Source: Breviolum minutum Mf 1.05b.01 (Eukaryota > Sar > Dinophyceae > Suessiales > Symbiodiniaceae). Taken from it: 64,000 nt of DNA. The notes beneath the pieces are model-generated. The model was not told the DNA's origin. It was given only the letters and a program-made list of their open reading frames with translations, and did no database searches. The stretch's first letter is position 1. Every line of letters begins with the position of its first letter. Position numbers and translations under genes: made by a program. The stretch covers positions 123,713-187,712 of the forward strand of contig DF239083.1 in NCBI GenBank assembly GCA_000507305.1, given 5' to 3'. Positions 48,666 through 60,891 of the stretch are shown here, one piece after another.

Positions 48666-48764
48666 TGGTTGGTGGTTGAACCAACCCATTTGAAAAATAT
48701 TAGTCAAATTGGAAAATCTTCCCCAAATAGGAATGAACATAAGAAATATTTGAAACCACCAAGC
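48666..48764. mobile_element. Foldback element, family C, copy 2
   Basis: Shares TTGGTGGTTGAACCAACCCA, GTCAAATTGG and CCCCAAATAGG with the copy at 37274. Confidence 0.8.
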
Positions 48765-49013
48765 AGTTATCTCCTATCATCTGTCAATAGAATAGTATTT
48801 CATCAACGCCCAAACCAAGTTCCTGAATAAAGGCCAATGTACGCCATTTCCCCTACTAAAATTAGCACCCAAATACCCACCAATAAAATATCTCCGAATT
48901 TGTACATATATTACATGTAGCAACATATAAGTTGAACCAAAAAAAACCTTGATTTGTTCTCCCTCTCCAAATGGGGAAACCATCTTCGCGAAGGAAGATC
49001 AGGGATCACCCAC

Positions 49014-49106
49014 CTTGCTACCGAAGGGTGATGTGGTCGTCACACATCCAGAGATCAACACCAAACCGTCCGACTCAAAGACTTCCAGGTTTCCTTCGAT
49101 CCTATC
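49014..49106 (-). CDS. Exon, probably 5' part of gene B1
   Basis: Open for 31 codons between an acceptor CCAAG and a donor AAG-GTGGGT. It encodes a segment with EGNLEVFESDG and LVLISGCVTTTSP, a beta-strand-like pattern. A plus-strand frame is open too, but it lacks matching splice sites. The region between this exon and 47559 must hold more exons, including a candidate around 48538-48605. Confidence 0.5.
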
Positions 49107-49587
49107 CTTGGTATGTCAAATTGGAAAGCCGGGCTCTGGCGAGGTTTAGTAGGTAAGGTTCATATGATATCAGCAAACACTGTATATATATCAAACATCA
49201 TCATGAAAATGCAATTCCAAGTCATCTACAAAAATTCCAACACCAATGTCTTGGAAGCACATGTTTACATTTGAAAAGGCATGGTGTCAACAGATCTTGG
49301 CATATTGTCACCTGATATTCCAAAGAGTGCTCACCTGTCTCTTCACACATGTGAAAAACCACACTGAAATAACTCAACCTACAAAAGTTCAATTTAATCA
49401 AACAAAAAAACACAACACACCCACCTCCACATAAATGTCCCCCCAAAAAAACATGTAAGCCGCCGTGTTTCATATTGGAAACCTTTCCATACGTTCCGAA
49501 GCTTCACCTGAGACTTGTCAAAGTGTGTCTGTGTGTGTGTTGCAAAAATCATTGGTGCAAATGTTTCCGTTTCAAAAGAAAGAATAC

Positions 49588-49696
49588 CACCCCGAAAACT
49601 AACATGACAATGTAAAATCACATGATCTTGATAGGAGATACATCTTCCAATGTTACGTGTTTCCATTGTCATGTGAGTTGTTTTCGAGGGGAGGGG
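49588..49696. mobile_element. Foldback element, family D, diverged
   Basis: CCACCCCGAAAACTAACATG and the inverted CATGTGAGTTGTTTTCGAGGGG. Confidence 0.6.
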
Positions 49697-50288
49697 GGGT
49701 ACATTTATACATCCCAAAAGCAACACAAATGGATCTGTCCCGATTACCAACAGCCACCAAAGAAAGGTCCTGTGGTAAACTCCATGTCATGTTCCCTACT
49801 AACGAAGGTGCTTTCTGCTTCGGAAAGCAAAAGCCAGTAAAGCTAATATGACTGGGTTACCATCTTCATGGGGGAAAAACGCATTGTATTTTACAGACTT
49901 TCTATTTCGCTAGTAGCTGGGCACATGTTTTTCTTCGCCCGTTGCCACCCTTGAAGAATATAATAAAGAATATAACAGTCTAATCATAAGAATATTCTAA
50001 AATTTCAATATTCAGGTCATTTTCCAATTGGGACCGCTTTAATTCATTCAAAATATTCCAGGACGGTTTTACATACCATGTATATACATATATACATCTA
50101 TGCATTGTAACACAAACATCAACTAGACTTTACTATAAATCTTATTCATTCCACAACCCCCCAAGCGTCGAGAACCTCCACAACCCCCCCCACGTCTGGG
50201 CCTCCATTGACATGGCTGGATCCAGTTGTATTTTAAGGGTGACAGCACAGCTGTGAAGCAGTGAAAAATACATATCATTTCAAACTCG

Positions 50289-50365
50289 TAGGATCCATGT
50301 ATGGTATATGACATACATTTCACTTCAATTTATGGTGAATGTAGGTAAAAACATCCATACATGGA
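50289..50365. mobile_element. Foldback element, family B, copy 3 (shorter)
   Basis: GGATCCATGTATGG at one end, CCATACATGGAG at the other, with the shared AATGTAGGTAAA core. Confidence 0.65.
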
Positions 50366-50559
50366 GCGTTTGGGATATCTAGAGATGGTTAAAGAAAGAA
50401 GAAGGAATCACACTCCGCAGTTTTTTGAGCATCACATAAACTTCTTGTTTCACTTGTCCACTCACAGGTCAAAGTATGGATGCCAAATGCCAGAACTTGG
50501 ACAAAGATCGCATGCGATGCCTTTGTTAACTATGACCAACTCCTATTAATGGTGTCTTT

Positions 50560-51355
50560 CTGATAGCTCCGTAGCAAACTTCCTCATGTGGAAATCGCTT
50601 ACGGTCCCGTGAGCCAAGACTTTCCGCTGAGCACTTGGTGAGATGACATTGAAAGGCTTGCAAACCACAAAGGTGCAAAGAGTGAGAAGTAAGAATGCCT
50701 CCAATTGCAAAGGGGTACCCTGTGCACCACACCACGCAACCTACCCTAGCAGCTAGTGCATCAATGTATGGTGATTGGTCAAATTGTTCAAACTAAACCT
50801 AAACAAAAAAACACATACTCTTGTTAAGTCATAGACTTGGTCAGTCTTCGTTGCATGTGTGCACTTTCAAAAGATCTGAAATCTCTTTGAATCGAAGTCT
50901 CATGTTGTCAATCAAACACGATAAGACTGATGTATCAAAACTTTGCTACGATAATCCACATGAACATGATGTTCAAAGTGAACATGCAATTACAGTGATA
51001 CTGTACTTGTTGTATCGCAAAAGGAACGGATCAACGACAAAAGGTTCGCCCAAAACATCTCGATGACCCAACTTCTCCAAGCATCAACAAAAACCTTCGC
51101 CACTGTGAATTGACTTCTCATCATTGTAAAACCTTTATATAGTAAACATTAATAAACCATCTCACGCCATTGTTTTAAAATTAGCATTTTGTTTTGAGTA
51201 TCGGCTTATACGTCCACCACAATAACACCTTTGTGACGCCCCTTCAAAATCGTCCTTGATGTTTTGGTCCATGCATTGCTGTCGCAAATCATTGACCTGG
51301 GCGGATCTGATCTGGTGGAAACCTCTCTGTCAAGGGGGAAACGCTTCACCCGGTT
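50560..51355 (-). CDS. Two candidate exons
   Basis: At 51240-51330 a frame after CCCCCTTGACAG reads VNDLRQQCMDQNIKDDFEG. At 50565-50690 a frame reads SPSAQRKVLAHGTVSDF and MRKFATELSERH. Both are open in other frames and are not linked by phase to neighbours. Confidence 0.35.
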
Positions 51356-51508
51356 GGTAAGTATTAACCCCCCAAAATCTAACATCATAAGATACCAAAA
51401 CATATCCAAAAATGATGATTTTTTTAAATGTATCTCCTTTCAAATATGGCTATTTTGGATATCCATGTTCCTTTTCGGGGGTGTATGTAAAAATGACATG
51501 CCATGTGC

Positions 51509-51606
51509 TACCCTCCAGGGAACGATCACATATCCCACCAAACGGGAAAAGGAAAGTCATCGACTCAAAAGGGTCGTTTTGGGGGGATATGTTAGTTCCC
51601 AGGAAT
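51509..51606. mobile_element. Foldback element, family D
   Basis: TACCCTCCAGGGAACGATCA, a CATATCCCACCAAACGGG core and GGATATGTTAGTTCCCAGG. Confidence 0.75.
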
Positions 51607-52410
51607 TTAAACTAGAACTGAGAAGAATTTGACTTCATCGTGGACTCTGGTTTAAATCACGCAAAGTATTCGGATATAGCGAAGCACAGCTCCAAAAGCA
51701 TTTGCCAAGAGAACAAAAACTTGTGCGTTTTTCCAACATCAATTGAGAAAACATCTCTCAATTGTCACACCTTTCTCATAAACTATATGTACTAGGAGGA
51801 ATCTAGGAGGGTGAATTATCATAGTTTGCCAATCTCCATGTTCCATGAACAAAGACAACTTTATGTATTGTTTAGGAGGAATTGACCCTATTGAATCACC
51901 ATTTTGTATTGTTCCCCTGTTTTTTTCGGCAGGATTCCCATTTCAATGGTGATTTCAACATCTGTTATCCAATTGCCAGGGTAGAAACAATTGTCCCAAG
52001 CAACCCAACTTCGGGGTCACTTCTTTTAACACCACTTTGCATGGCTCATGCCAAGTATAGCCTATACTGTACTGGCATGATATATGATGATCTTATGATT
52101 ATGTATGTAACTTAACACTCCATTTCAAACAGGCTTATGCTATGGTGATCCGCTATATCAACCATCTATGGCTCTAAATAATTGTGATAGTAACGTTAGT
52201 GCCTGAAGCCTCCATATTGGTGGATAATATTGCACACAAATTCCAGAATGAATTCCCACACACTAAACTTCCATCATGATTTGCAAACATAAATCTCCTT
52301 ACAAAATGGGTGAAACATCCTTTTCAAAGCCATGATGTAAATTGCTGGATGAAGATTAATTGCTACTACATCCACCAAAATTGATAAAACCAACAGATTT
52401 TATGCCTCAC

Positions 52411-52490
52411 CTCCTTCTTCAAGGCATCGCGTTCTGCTTGAAGCACTGCAAAGCCATTTTCCAGCTCTGCCCAGCCTGCAGTGGCCGAGT
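52411..52490 (-). CDS. Coiled-coil exon
   Basis: Acceptor CCTGCAG, donor GAG-GTGAGG. It reads SATAGWAELENGFAVLQAER then DALKKE, a heptad-like pattern. It is the last coil exon of the right-hand block that I can support. Confidence 0.6.
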
Positions 52491-53348
52491 CTGCAGGCGA
52501 AAAACGATTCGTGATGTTGTGTTTCCAGTGTCCCCAGAAAGTGTCAGTGGACTGGACAAACATTGGGAAACATAATACATTATTGTTATTACATATATAA
52601 AAAGCCACTGTGAAAATCTGCTACACTTGCCTATAAGATGAAATTGAGAGGTAATCTTTTCTGGGGGAGCTCATCATTTTACAGTGTTTCGTCATCTTGA
52701 GCGATGTTTGGTCCCTCCTTACTTAAAGGATCTTCACTTTTCTTGACCATGGCTCCCACAAGAATATGCTCTATACATTTAAGATCCATAACTGGCAATA
52801 TCATACATCATACGTATATATATATATATGAAGAAGTTTATACATCGTTATCAGGGTGAATATGGCTACCTTACAGCTTGAGATTTTGAAAAATATCCAT
52901 CAAACACGGACTTCAGCTCTCAATCGTCCATCCTCAACTACACTGGTTGACCGGGAGGTTGTCAACCACAAATTCCAAGGTGCTTCACGTAGGGCGTTAA
53001 ACCGCACTTTCTTTCGTGCTTTCAAAAAACTATGGCTCGAGTATCTGGCAAACAAAAATTGATGCAACATCTTGAACATGACATATCTAGTAATTGGATG
53101 TAATTAGTATATCTGTTTGGAATATGCCAAGGGAACGAAACATCTTGGAATGGGATGGATTCTTCAAGAAGCACATTTGGGGCGGTTTCACCTGAAACCC
53201 AAAATTTTCTCACCGTCAACCCCTCCCTCTACATACCAACCAATACAAATTGATACAAATTGCACTGTATTCACTTTATAGAGTTCCTTCCTATCTGATA
53301 TCTTCAAAAACAAACCCTTGAAACTTATGGGGAAACAAACAAAACCAC

Positions 53349-53535
53349 CATCCACAGCTTCAGCTCCGCCAAGTCGCGATTCTGCGACTCCACCTCCGCC
53401 ACAGAAGGCTCCACTGAACTGGGCTCAACCGGGAGGGATGCCTCTGAAGGGACTGATGCCTCCACGTCTTGGGGGGTGGTCTCCGGATCCGCCATGGGGT
53501 CTACAGTTTTTGTTGATTTGAAGTCCTGGGATCTG
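53349..53535 (-). CDS. Acidic Pro/Ser/Glu-rich exon
   Basis: Open for about 60 codons: ADPETTPQDVEASVPSE, SLPVEPSSVEPSVAEVE and an amphipathic end NRDLAELKLWM; donor GATG-GTGG. The acceptor is uncertain (several AG choices near 53515-53540). Confidence 0.55.
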
Positions 53536-53984
53536 ACTTTCTTTTGGGTGGAATTTATTTAGAAAAAACTGCAGCTTGTTCAGTTCATAAGATCTGGCAG
53601 CAACACCAATGTTCACTACAAAAACTCAGATATATAATTTGAACGCTACAGAAAATCATATTCATGTCCTGCAATGACTTTTTCTCACTGGTAGTTTGGT
53701 GCTTTTTACGGGCATCTACTGCAATGATTTTTTACTTCATGATCAAATGCTTAAAACTAGGCCAACCAATAGGCAGCTGCGTTAGAAGCAAAAACAAAAC
53801 CGTCAACTCGAACATCGTGGCTGTTCAATACCATCCATGATGTTTGTGGCTTTGCTTTTTCATGAGTGCTGAGTAGAAAACAGCTGCGGAATGTTTGAGG
53901 TTTATGCATCCAGGGAGCTGATCCAATGTCTCTTGTTGTCTACCAGCGGATGGAAAATGGGGGCCCCTGAATGAGTCGATGTAC

Positions 53985-54045
53985 GTATTTCCTATTGGAA
54001 AATGGTGGATTTTCCAGCCAGCTATGTTAGTTTCCGGGAGGATAA
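53985..54045. repeat. Partial family D element
   Basis: Only one end is clear (GCTATGTTAGTTTCCGGGAGGATA). A second single end lies at 41161-41190 (CTGTTAGTTTCAGGGAGTG), eight bases beyond the donor of the exon ending at 41197. Confidence 0.5.
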
Positions 54046-55357
54046 CTCTCCTTTCTGATTTTTGTTTGGTTCACTTTCCCAATCTTCAGATTTACTTTTG
54101 GACTGGATATGCTTAAAACAGCTTTCAAAAGTTCTTTAAGGGAAGTGGAAGGTGTTTTCCGACTTTTCAATAGCCGAAAAGACCTTTTCATGAATCATTT
54201 AAGTGGTCCAAAAGGCCCTCAGTTTCCAGAATCTGCAAACCTTTTCCATGACCACCGATCCACATCCATCAACTATAAAACCATTCATGTCCAACCACAA
54301 CCCCCCCCCAAAAAAAAAACAACTTCAAGGTACCCAATTTTTTCAAGACTTTCACCTTTTTTTTTTTCATTTTTTTGCTTCACTGCACAAAAAATCATCA
54401 AACGAACAAACCAACAACACCACCTCAAGGCACCCCCTCCACCATCGCCAAACACACTGGTTTTTCACGATTGCATCGCCACACATCGTCACGATGACCT
54501 TGACACGCTTGTCACATCTGTTACCCTGGAATTTTCAAGGCGACCATTAAAACATGGGTTTTCACGAAAACAACGATCTTTTGAATTAAGAAATTTGAAT
54601 CATCCAAAATTGGGCACTATTATTGTAATAGTCTTTGGCTTCCAGAGTGTTTAGTAATTTTTAATATCAAGATATGTCAAGCTTATGAACATATTATTGA
54701 CATGTGTTTGGGGTGGGAGGGTTGGCATATCTTGAATAGGAAATCACTGTATGGATTCGCTTTGAACAACTAATTTGAAGCTCGCATCAGGCAATTTGAA
54801 TTTTCCATACATGTCACATGTCTAACTATCTAGACTTAAATAAGGATTCGGATTGTTTATGCAACTGCATTGGCTTGAGGATTGATGAGACTACCTTTTT
54901 TCTCAGTGATTCTCAAAAAAACAGTCTTGTTCTGTATACCTTACGGCAATGAAACAACTTAAGCGACATCTACATGTTCTAGGTAAAGGTGCGACAAACT
55001 GAAAACTTCCACTGGGTCAGCATCATTAACCAACCGACTCAACTGACGAAAAAACAAAAAAAAGGTCAACGACTGGCAGCTTGACATCCGCCTCAAGTGG
55101 TGTTTTTTGGCTGTTCCTCTTCATCCACATCCATAATTTCGATGGGTACCTTCACAGGATGGCTTGCACCATGTTCCATACTTGGAAGTGAATCAAAGGT
55201 GAAAACGTAGTATCTACAGGAACTTCAGGTTTGCAACAGCCAGTGTTTTCCATACATAGTCACACAGAATCCTATCTTGGAGCCCTGGAACAAGCCAACT
55301 ACTGGACTACGGGTGATTGATATGATAAATCAATATAATTCAATATACGCTCCAACA

Positions 55358-55453
55358 AAACCATCACATATCCCACCAAACGGGAAGTTCGGAAAATCAT
55401 CTACTGAAAAGTGCCGACTGGAATGGGATATGTCATCGGAAACCCAGGAGGGT
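55358..55453. mobile_element. Foldback element, family D
   Basis: Shares CATATCCCACCAAACGGGA with the copy at 51509 and ends ACCCAGGAGGGTA. Confidence 0.7.
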
Positions 55454-55934
55454 ATCACAGTTGTATCATACCAGGTTAATTGGACTTGGCAACCTTGCTA
55501 CATCTTTACGGAGGGGGTTGGGTATTTGTTTTTTTTTTGGGGGGGGAGCCTTATAATTTTACGAGGTGAGCAAACGTTAGTAATTATATAACTTCTTTAT
55601 GACCTTTGAAAACCGTGTCGTTTGATTTGAAGTGTCAGCTTTGAGGGATAAGCAGGCCGTTACGACATGTTTTTAACACCGATGTTGGATCCGTGGCGGC
55701 ATTGCACTGGGACACTGGGACACCACCACCAGCTCTGCCACCACCAACAACACCAGCACCATTTGCTTTTTGAAGCTGGCCGTAGTATATTGCTACCAGC
55801 AACAACTTGTTTTTGCTCGCTTATAAGTCATTGGTCAAGTCAAGTGAATAATCATAAAGGGCTTCACCCAACAAAAAGGGGTGAATATCAAGACCTTGAA
55901 GCTGAAAAAAAAAGAACACTCTATGGTACTATAA

Positions 55935-56034
55935 CTAGTTGGTGGTTTCAACCCATCCGAAAAATATTAGTCAAATTGGATCATCTCCCCAGGTAGGGAT
56001 GAAAATAAAAAAATATTTGAAACCACAACCTAGT
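55935..56034. mobile_element. Foldback element, family C, copy 3
   Basis: Starts CTAGTTGGTGGTTTCAACCC and ends AACCACAACCTAG; same core as the two other copies. Confidence 0.8.
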
Positions 56035-56524
56035 AATGTACTATATGGTATATTCCAACTCCAGGTTGCTATGACCCACCAAATCTTGTGGAGTTTTCCA
56101 GTATGTCAACTGTCAACCATCTGAGTCTCTTGTCATATTGCACCAACAAAAATCAAGAATTGCGACAACACAATATCAGAAAATAACACACAACCTATTT
56201 GGTATGTATATTAAGTGTATATAATTGTTAACCAACATTTGACCTACTATCTTTTGAGATGAGCCCACTTATGACCACATGATTCGCTAAACTTAAACCA
56301 TATCAGGGGAAATCGGATTCCACCGCACTTTAGTTCTCCAGAATCTCTGTATATAAGTCATGTTGATTCATTTCGTGTTGAAACAAAAAACTCTTTAAAC
56401 AACAAAAAATATCAATCCTGAGGGGTATAGTTTTTAGTGGAAGATTCTGGAAACAAAAAGTAAACAAAACAACACATCAGTTTAACCATATTCAACCATT
56501 GTGATTTCAACCCACCATTGGAAC

Positions 56525-56639
56525 CCAATCTTTCAGCACTTCTTTTCCGCGCCTTTGGCGTCAAAGCCGGCGACGCCGCCGGACTTGCCACTGGGGTGGT
56601 CGCCGTGCCCGTTGTCGCTGGGGTCGATGCTGCGGGCAC
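56525..56639 (-). CDS. Ala/Pro/Thr-rich exon with basic end
   Basis: Acceptor CCTCCCAG, donor GATTGG-GTTCC. It reads VPAASTPATTGTATTPVA, then PALTPKARKRSAERL. One of the most GC-rich stretches of the window. Confidence 0.6.
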
Positions 56640-57369
56640 CTGGGAGGATGCCAACGAGCCAACGACAATGTAGAAGACTTTAGGACTTTTTTGGTCCTTT
56701 GTTTCTTCAGATTGTTCATTTCCTTCAACAAAATCAGCATCTCCAAATCAAATCAAAGATCCTCAAAGCATTTGGGTTTCCGTAGTTCCTACTATACAAT
56801 TGGAGGGAAATTGCGAACATTTTGCAAAAGTTGCAAATGGGCACTCAAACGTTCTTACGATGGCATGCCCTTAGCGGTGGAAGTGGTGGTTTATGTGGAT
56901 TTTTCATGGCCTTAATTTCAGTTTGGGAATCAATGTATATAATAGTATATACTGTTTCCAAATTGTCTGTTTCAAAAATAAGGGGCTTTCCAAAGCTACT
57001 CAATCAGATTCCACCCCCAAAAAAAATCATGTTAAACAACTTATTCCTCGGAAGTGAGAGGGATACATGCTCCAAAACATCAAGTGAATAGCTCAAAGCT
57101 TTCAGACCTCCCTGAGTAACCCCTCAAATGGCTGGATGATTGCAACCACTTACTCCACTGATTTGGCAGTTGAACTGAAGGACTTCCCCGCGTTAGGATC
57201 ATCTTCTTACTTGGATGAAGATTCGAAACACAATGATATAATGTACAGTATAATATAATATGTGTATATAAATATACATATACATACTACATCATATTCA
57301 CATCTTCAAATCATCCAAATCATTACTCAACAAATATATTCATCTCTAGTCACTAAAAAAAATAAGACC

Positions 57370-57465
57370 ATTTAACCATCCCATCTGATTGGTTTCTTTG
57401 AAACTTTTTGCCTGAGCTCCCTACAGGTGCAGCAGTACTGGCTGCAGCTCCTGTCGGCGGGATGA
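57370..57465 (-). CDS. Candidate Ala/Thr-rich exon
   Basis: After acceptor CGCCGACAG the minus strand reads AAASTAAPVGSSGKKFQRNQ. The plus strand shows a competing exon with perfect sites (CTACAG before, GTAAGT after), reading GAAVLAAAPVGGMIG. Composition favours minus. Confidence 0.35.
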
Positions 57466-57672
57466 TTGGGCAGGGAAGGGTAAGTACGAAGTTACTATAC
57501 CCTAACATGACAACATACAAAATGAATATATAGATATAGCTAAACTATCCTAAGATCATGCTTGTAGATGCTTATACTATACTAAGCACATCTCTACTTA
57601 TCAAACTTGTCAGTGCCTGTTGATTCCATACTTGCTAAATATCAACAACAAGATATAAGATAAGGAAGATTG

Positions 57673-57740
57673 GTTTCACTAAGATGTCAGTTCGCCAGTG
57701 GCAGCACGCACACCCTTCGACTCCAGCGGTATCGCCTGAA
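57673..57740 (-). CDS. Candidate exon after a strong acceptor
   Basis: TTCTACTTCAG is followed by a frame reading AIPLESKGVRAATGELTS, then a TAG. The plus strand is also open here (SPEVEETSKSRLEGFG). Confidence 0.3.
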
Positions 57741-58079
57741 GTAGAAGAAACCTCAAAAAGTCGGCTGGAAGGATTCGGGTTGCAGGCGAATCGGGGGGGT
57801 AGTTATGATGTACTGGAATCACCTCAAATCTAGTAACCTAAAATGGTATGTCAATATTAGTCAGACATCAGATATTTACAGTACTCTACCTGAATCTGAA
57901 AAAGCAAATAACCGAAGTGGACATAATGCAATATAAAACCTCCAGGCTCCACGGTTTTCGACAAACCTGGTCGATCGACAGCGAGGAACAGCCAGGCGAC
58001 CCCGAAAAGGAAACACATCTTCAAGGCCAGGTATTCTGTTGTATACTTTTTTTTAAGGTGCTATGATAGTTTCAAAGAA

Positions 58080-58353
58080 CGTACCACTTAGAAGCCGCAC
58101 CCCACAAGAAGACTGGTCGATCTTTGTTGCGGTTGCTTTTGGATAAAGACTTAGCGTAGTACAGGAGGTCTCATCTTCATCATCTTCATCATCTTCGTTC
58201 ACTACCCTGATTTTTGGATTGCATACTTTCCAGCAGCAACATCTACTTTACAGAAAAGCCCTACTCAGGTCCCAGGAACAGGAGCTGCTTTCGGTGGCAC
58301 GGGTTGCTTCTTCACAGGAGGGCCTCGCATCAGGGACAACTGCGATGGAGACC
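58080..58353 (-). CDS. Two exons of the Pro-rich gene
   Basis: The first (about 58273-58353) reads RGPPVKKQPVPPKAAPVPG. The second (about 58080-58160) reads AKSLSKSNRNKDRPVFLWG. Boundaries are approximate. Next to the second, 57950-58020 is open as a hydrophobic frame on minus and a hydrophilic one on plus; neither is convincing. Confidence 0.45.
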
Positions 58354-59286
58354 TTCCACCCATCTTCCAGCTAGCACAGCATAGCACTTTAACAAATATG
58401 TGCTTGGAAAACCATTGTTTCCATTTATGTGCCGGCAAATGTGCCGGCACAACCTGGAGGTTATATCTTAGAGATCTTAGAGTGTAGGGGGAAAACAACT
58501 GATTGAAGAGAAAGCTGATACGGCCAGGATCGCATCAGACACATATGGATGTTCAGTTCTGCTTGGTTCACTCTCAACATGTTTCCACTACCACTTTCAA
58601 CGCTTCCAATGTCCCTTCAACTCATCTGCGTTTGTAGACGTTAAGGCAACACATATGCCATTGTACCAACATCTACACCAAATATACAATTACCTATGCT
58701 CTATGTAGCAACTGTACCTTTTTGAAAGCACTTACTGAAACATGTCGAACATTTGCACCACCCTCATTCCTATGAATTTGATACAGGCCACACCTGACTC
58801 ACCCGCATCTTTTTTACCTCCACCCAGCCTTCACTGCGAGCTGCTTTGGCGGCACGTTCCACCTTCAAAACATGATTCTAGTGAAAGCATGGTGGCGTAC
58901 TTGTCTCAATTTATTGATATCCCAATGAAATTTGAGCCACTAAAGTCACTAAGGTACGAATATATCAAAGTGCATCAAGGTACACCCAAGCAAATCAAAA
59001 TGAACAAAAGTAGTACGTGGAGAGTATTCATGGCATCTTGCACATTGGCCATGGTTTAAATTGGGATGCTCCCCATCTGAAGTAAAGGTCAATAGTTAAT
59101 AGGGATCCCTTACGAAAAAGAAAAAACAAATGGTGGCAGTGGTATATCCTGGTCGTGACTCCTACTGGGAAGGGGATGCATCACAAGAAAGGTATTGCCT
59201 GGCTCTGCTGCGGAACTTCTGGATCCTTTCGCTTCACCTTTGGATGGATCGAGGGCTACGTCGACGATGACAATAAGGAGAAAAAG

Positions 59287-59305
59287 CAGCAGCAGCAACA
59301 GCAGC

Positions 59306-59339
<34 letters not shown>

Positions 59340-59386
59340 GCAACAACAGCAACAGCAACAACAACAGCAACAGCAACAGCAACAGC

Positions 59387-59424
<38 letters not shown>

Positions 59425-59427
59425 CTT
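59287..59427. repeat. CAG/CAA trinucleotide array
   Basis: About 47 units of CAG or CAA on the plus strand. The plus frame would give a Gln run after a stop-free 40-codon lead; the minus frame gives Leu. Probably intronic to the Pro-rich gene. Confidence 0.85.
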
Positions 59428-59742
59428 TGATTATTTGAAGGTACTTTGAATGTGTCTGGAAGATCGATACTCAAACATACATCAAAAGAGTTGAATTTGG
59501 AAAACTAGTTATCAAGAATGCAACGCCGCTCAGTAGGCAATTGCACTGGACCTTAACACACCATAACACAGCCACCATCTAATTGCTAGTGCATGCAAAT
59601 GCTTGTCTTCCTTACATGTCACGCGGCACCTTCCAATATGTTGACCACACAAATCTGCAAACAAACATATCATCACATGTCACCAACCTAAAACCATGGA
59701 TATCCCTGGATCAATTGTTTGGCTGACAATTTCCAGTTCATC

Positions 59743-59895
59743 CTGGATATCAGATTTTTGATCTTTTGACCCCATGCTGTTGGGTCTTGCAATCCCAGCG
59801 GCCGTTTCAGCTTTCGCTTCCGGTGGGGATGCAGATTTCGCTTCCGCAGGCACCGCAGGCGCCTGCTGAACCGCAGGCACTGTGGGCACCGGATC
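59743..59895 (-). CDS. Ala/Pro-rich exon with acidic end
   Basis: It starts after acceptor CAACAG. It reads DPVPTVPAVQQAPAVPAEAK, then PPEAKAETAAGIA and a charged SKDQKSDIQ; the donor is probably GA (CAG-GATGAA). The codon choice is GC-rich compared with flanking introns. Confidence 0.55.
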
Positions 59896-60076
59896 CTGTT
59901 GGGCATCGTCATGGGGCACAAGCAACAGGTTTCAACAGGGATCATGATATTACCAACCCAAACAAGGCAATATGAAGGGAAAATCCCGCAAAATTACCAT
60001 AGATTTGCCATGTTTGATCTCCCCTTAAAGTGGTAATTTCATGGACCCCCTGCTCAATTCTCACCCATCATCACAT

Positions 60077-60180
60077 GGGTGTTTCCAAAAATAGAGGTAC
60101 CCAAAAATGGTTGGTTTATAATGGAAAACCCTATTGAAATAGATGATTTGGGGGGTACCCCTATTTTCGGAAACACCCAC
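60077..60180. mobile_element. Foldback element, family A, copy 2
   Basis: Closely similar to the copy at 461-560, with terminal inverted repeats TGGGTGTTTCCAAAAATA and inverse. The centre is conserved. Confidence 0.85.
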
Positions 60181-60404
60181 ATAAATCCCGCTAACACTCT
60201 ATGCCTTGGCAAAGTATTGGTTGAGCTCTTCATCCAAAGCAGCTGCCTCTTGGGCTGGCTGTACAGCTTTAGAATCGGCTATGAAGCGAACCAAATCTCT
60301 CGATTCAAAACAGCATGGCAGAAGCAGTCTGTAACTCTGCAAATTAATGATAATTAATGCATAACTACACCGTCAAATGTCACCCTATCAACCCAGAACA
60401 CCAC

Positions 60405-60891
60405 CTTGGGTGTTGGGGGAATCGCCGTGGACGTTGGTGGCGCCGGCGTTGGCGTGGGCGGCCGTGTCGGGGGCGGTTCCTTTGGTGTCCTGGAGAGTCG
60501 CGGTGGGATGCTATAAACATGACAGCAACAAAGGATGACATGATCTTATCTTATGGGTGCTAACAGTATAGTTGAGCTCAACCGAGTTGTTCGAAATTCG
60601 GAATGGTAAAGAGTGATTGCAATGTATTGCCAAGCGTTTTAGTTGAGGGCTGCTGAAATTTTATCTATCAGTTGAATATCCGCGACTTGGGATGTTGTGC
60701 GTATGTTTCAACAAAAAACAAACCAATCCAACATCATACAACTCATGAAAACATGTTATGAAAATGGCCGCACTCCACGGATTTAAGTCACTAAGAGCAC
60801 TGTTGACACGCTGTGTCACAATAAAGGCACCGAGAATACCGTGTACCCCACCTGGAGTCTGGCGCTGCAGTAGAGGTTTGGGCCTGTGCTG
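60405..60891 (-). CDS. Two Pro/Ala-rich exons
   Basis: Exon 60852-60891 (AAQAQTSTAAPDS) lies between CTCCAG and donor CAG-GTGGGG. Exon 60405-60489 lies between CTCTCCAG and donor AAG-GTGGTG and is strongly GC-rich; in the favoured frame it reads EPPPTRPPTPTPAPPTS. A second frame (DTKGTAPDTAAHANAG) is also open. Confidence 0.5.

Larger units (their letters stand above)
53550..56500. other. Intron-like stretch with foldback elements
   Basis: Holds a partial family D element, a full family D element, a family C element and one 181-codon plus-strand frame at 54109-54654 in A/C-rich DNA. No minus exon supported. Confidence 0.5.

Noticed and set aside
59110-59449. Poly-Gln or poly-Leu protein at the CAG/CAA array
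   Set aside because: Trinucleotide arrays are open in all frames; flanks lack splice sites or homology on the plus strand.
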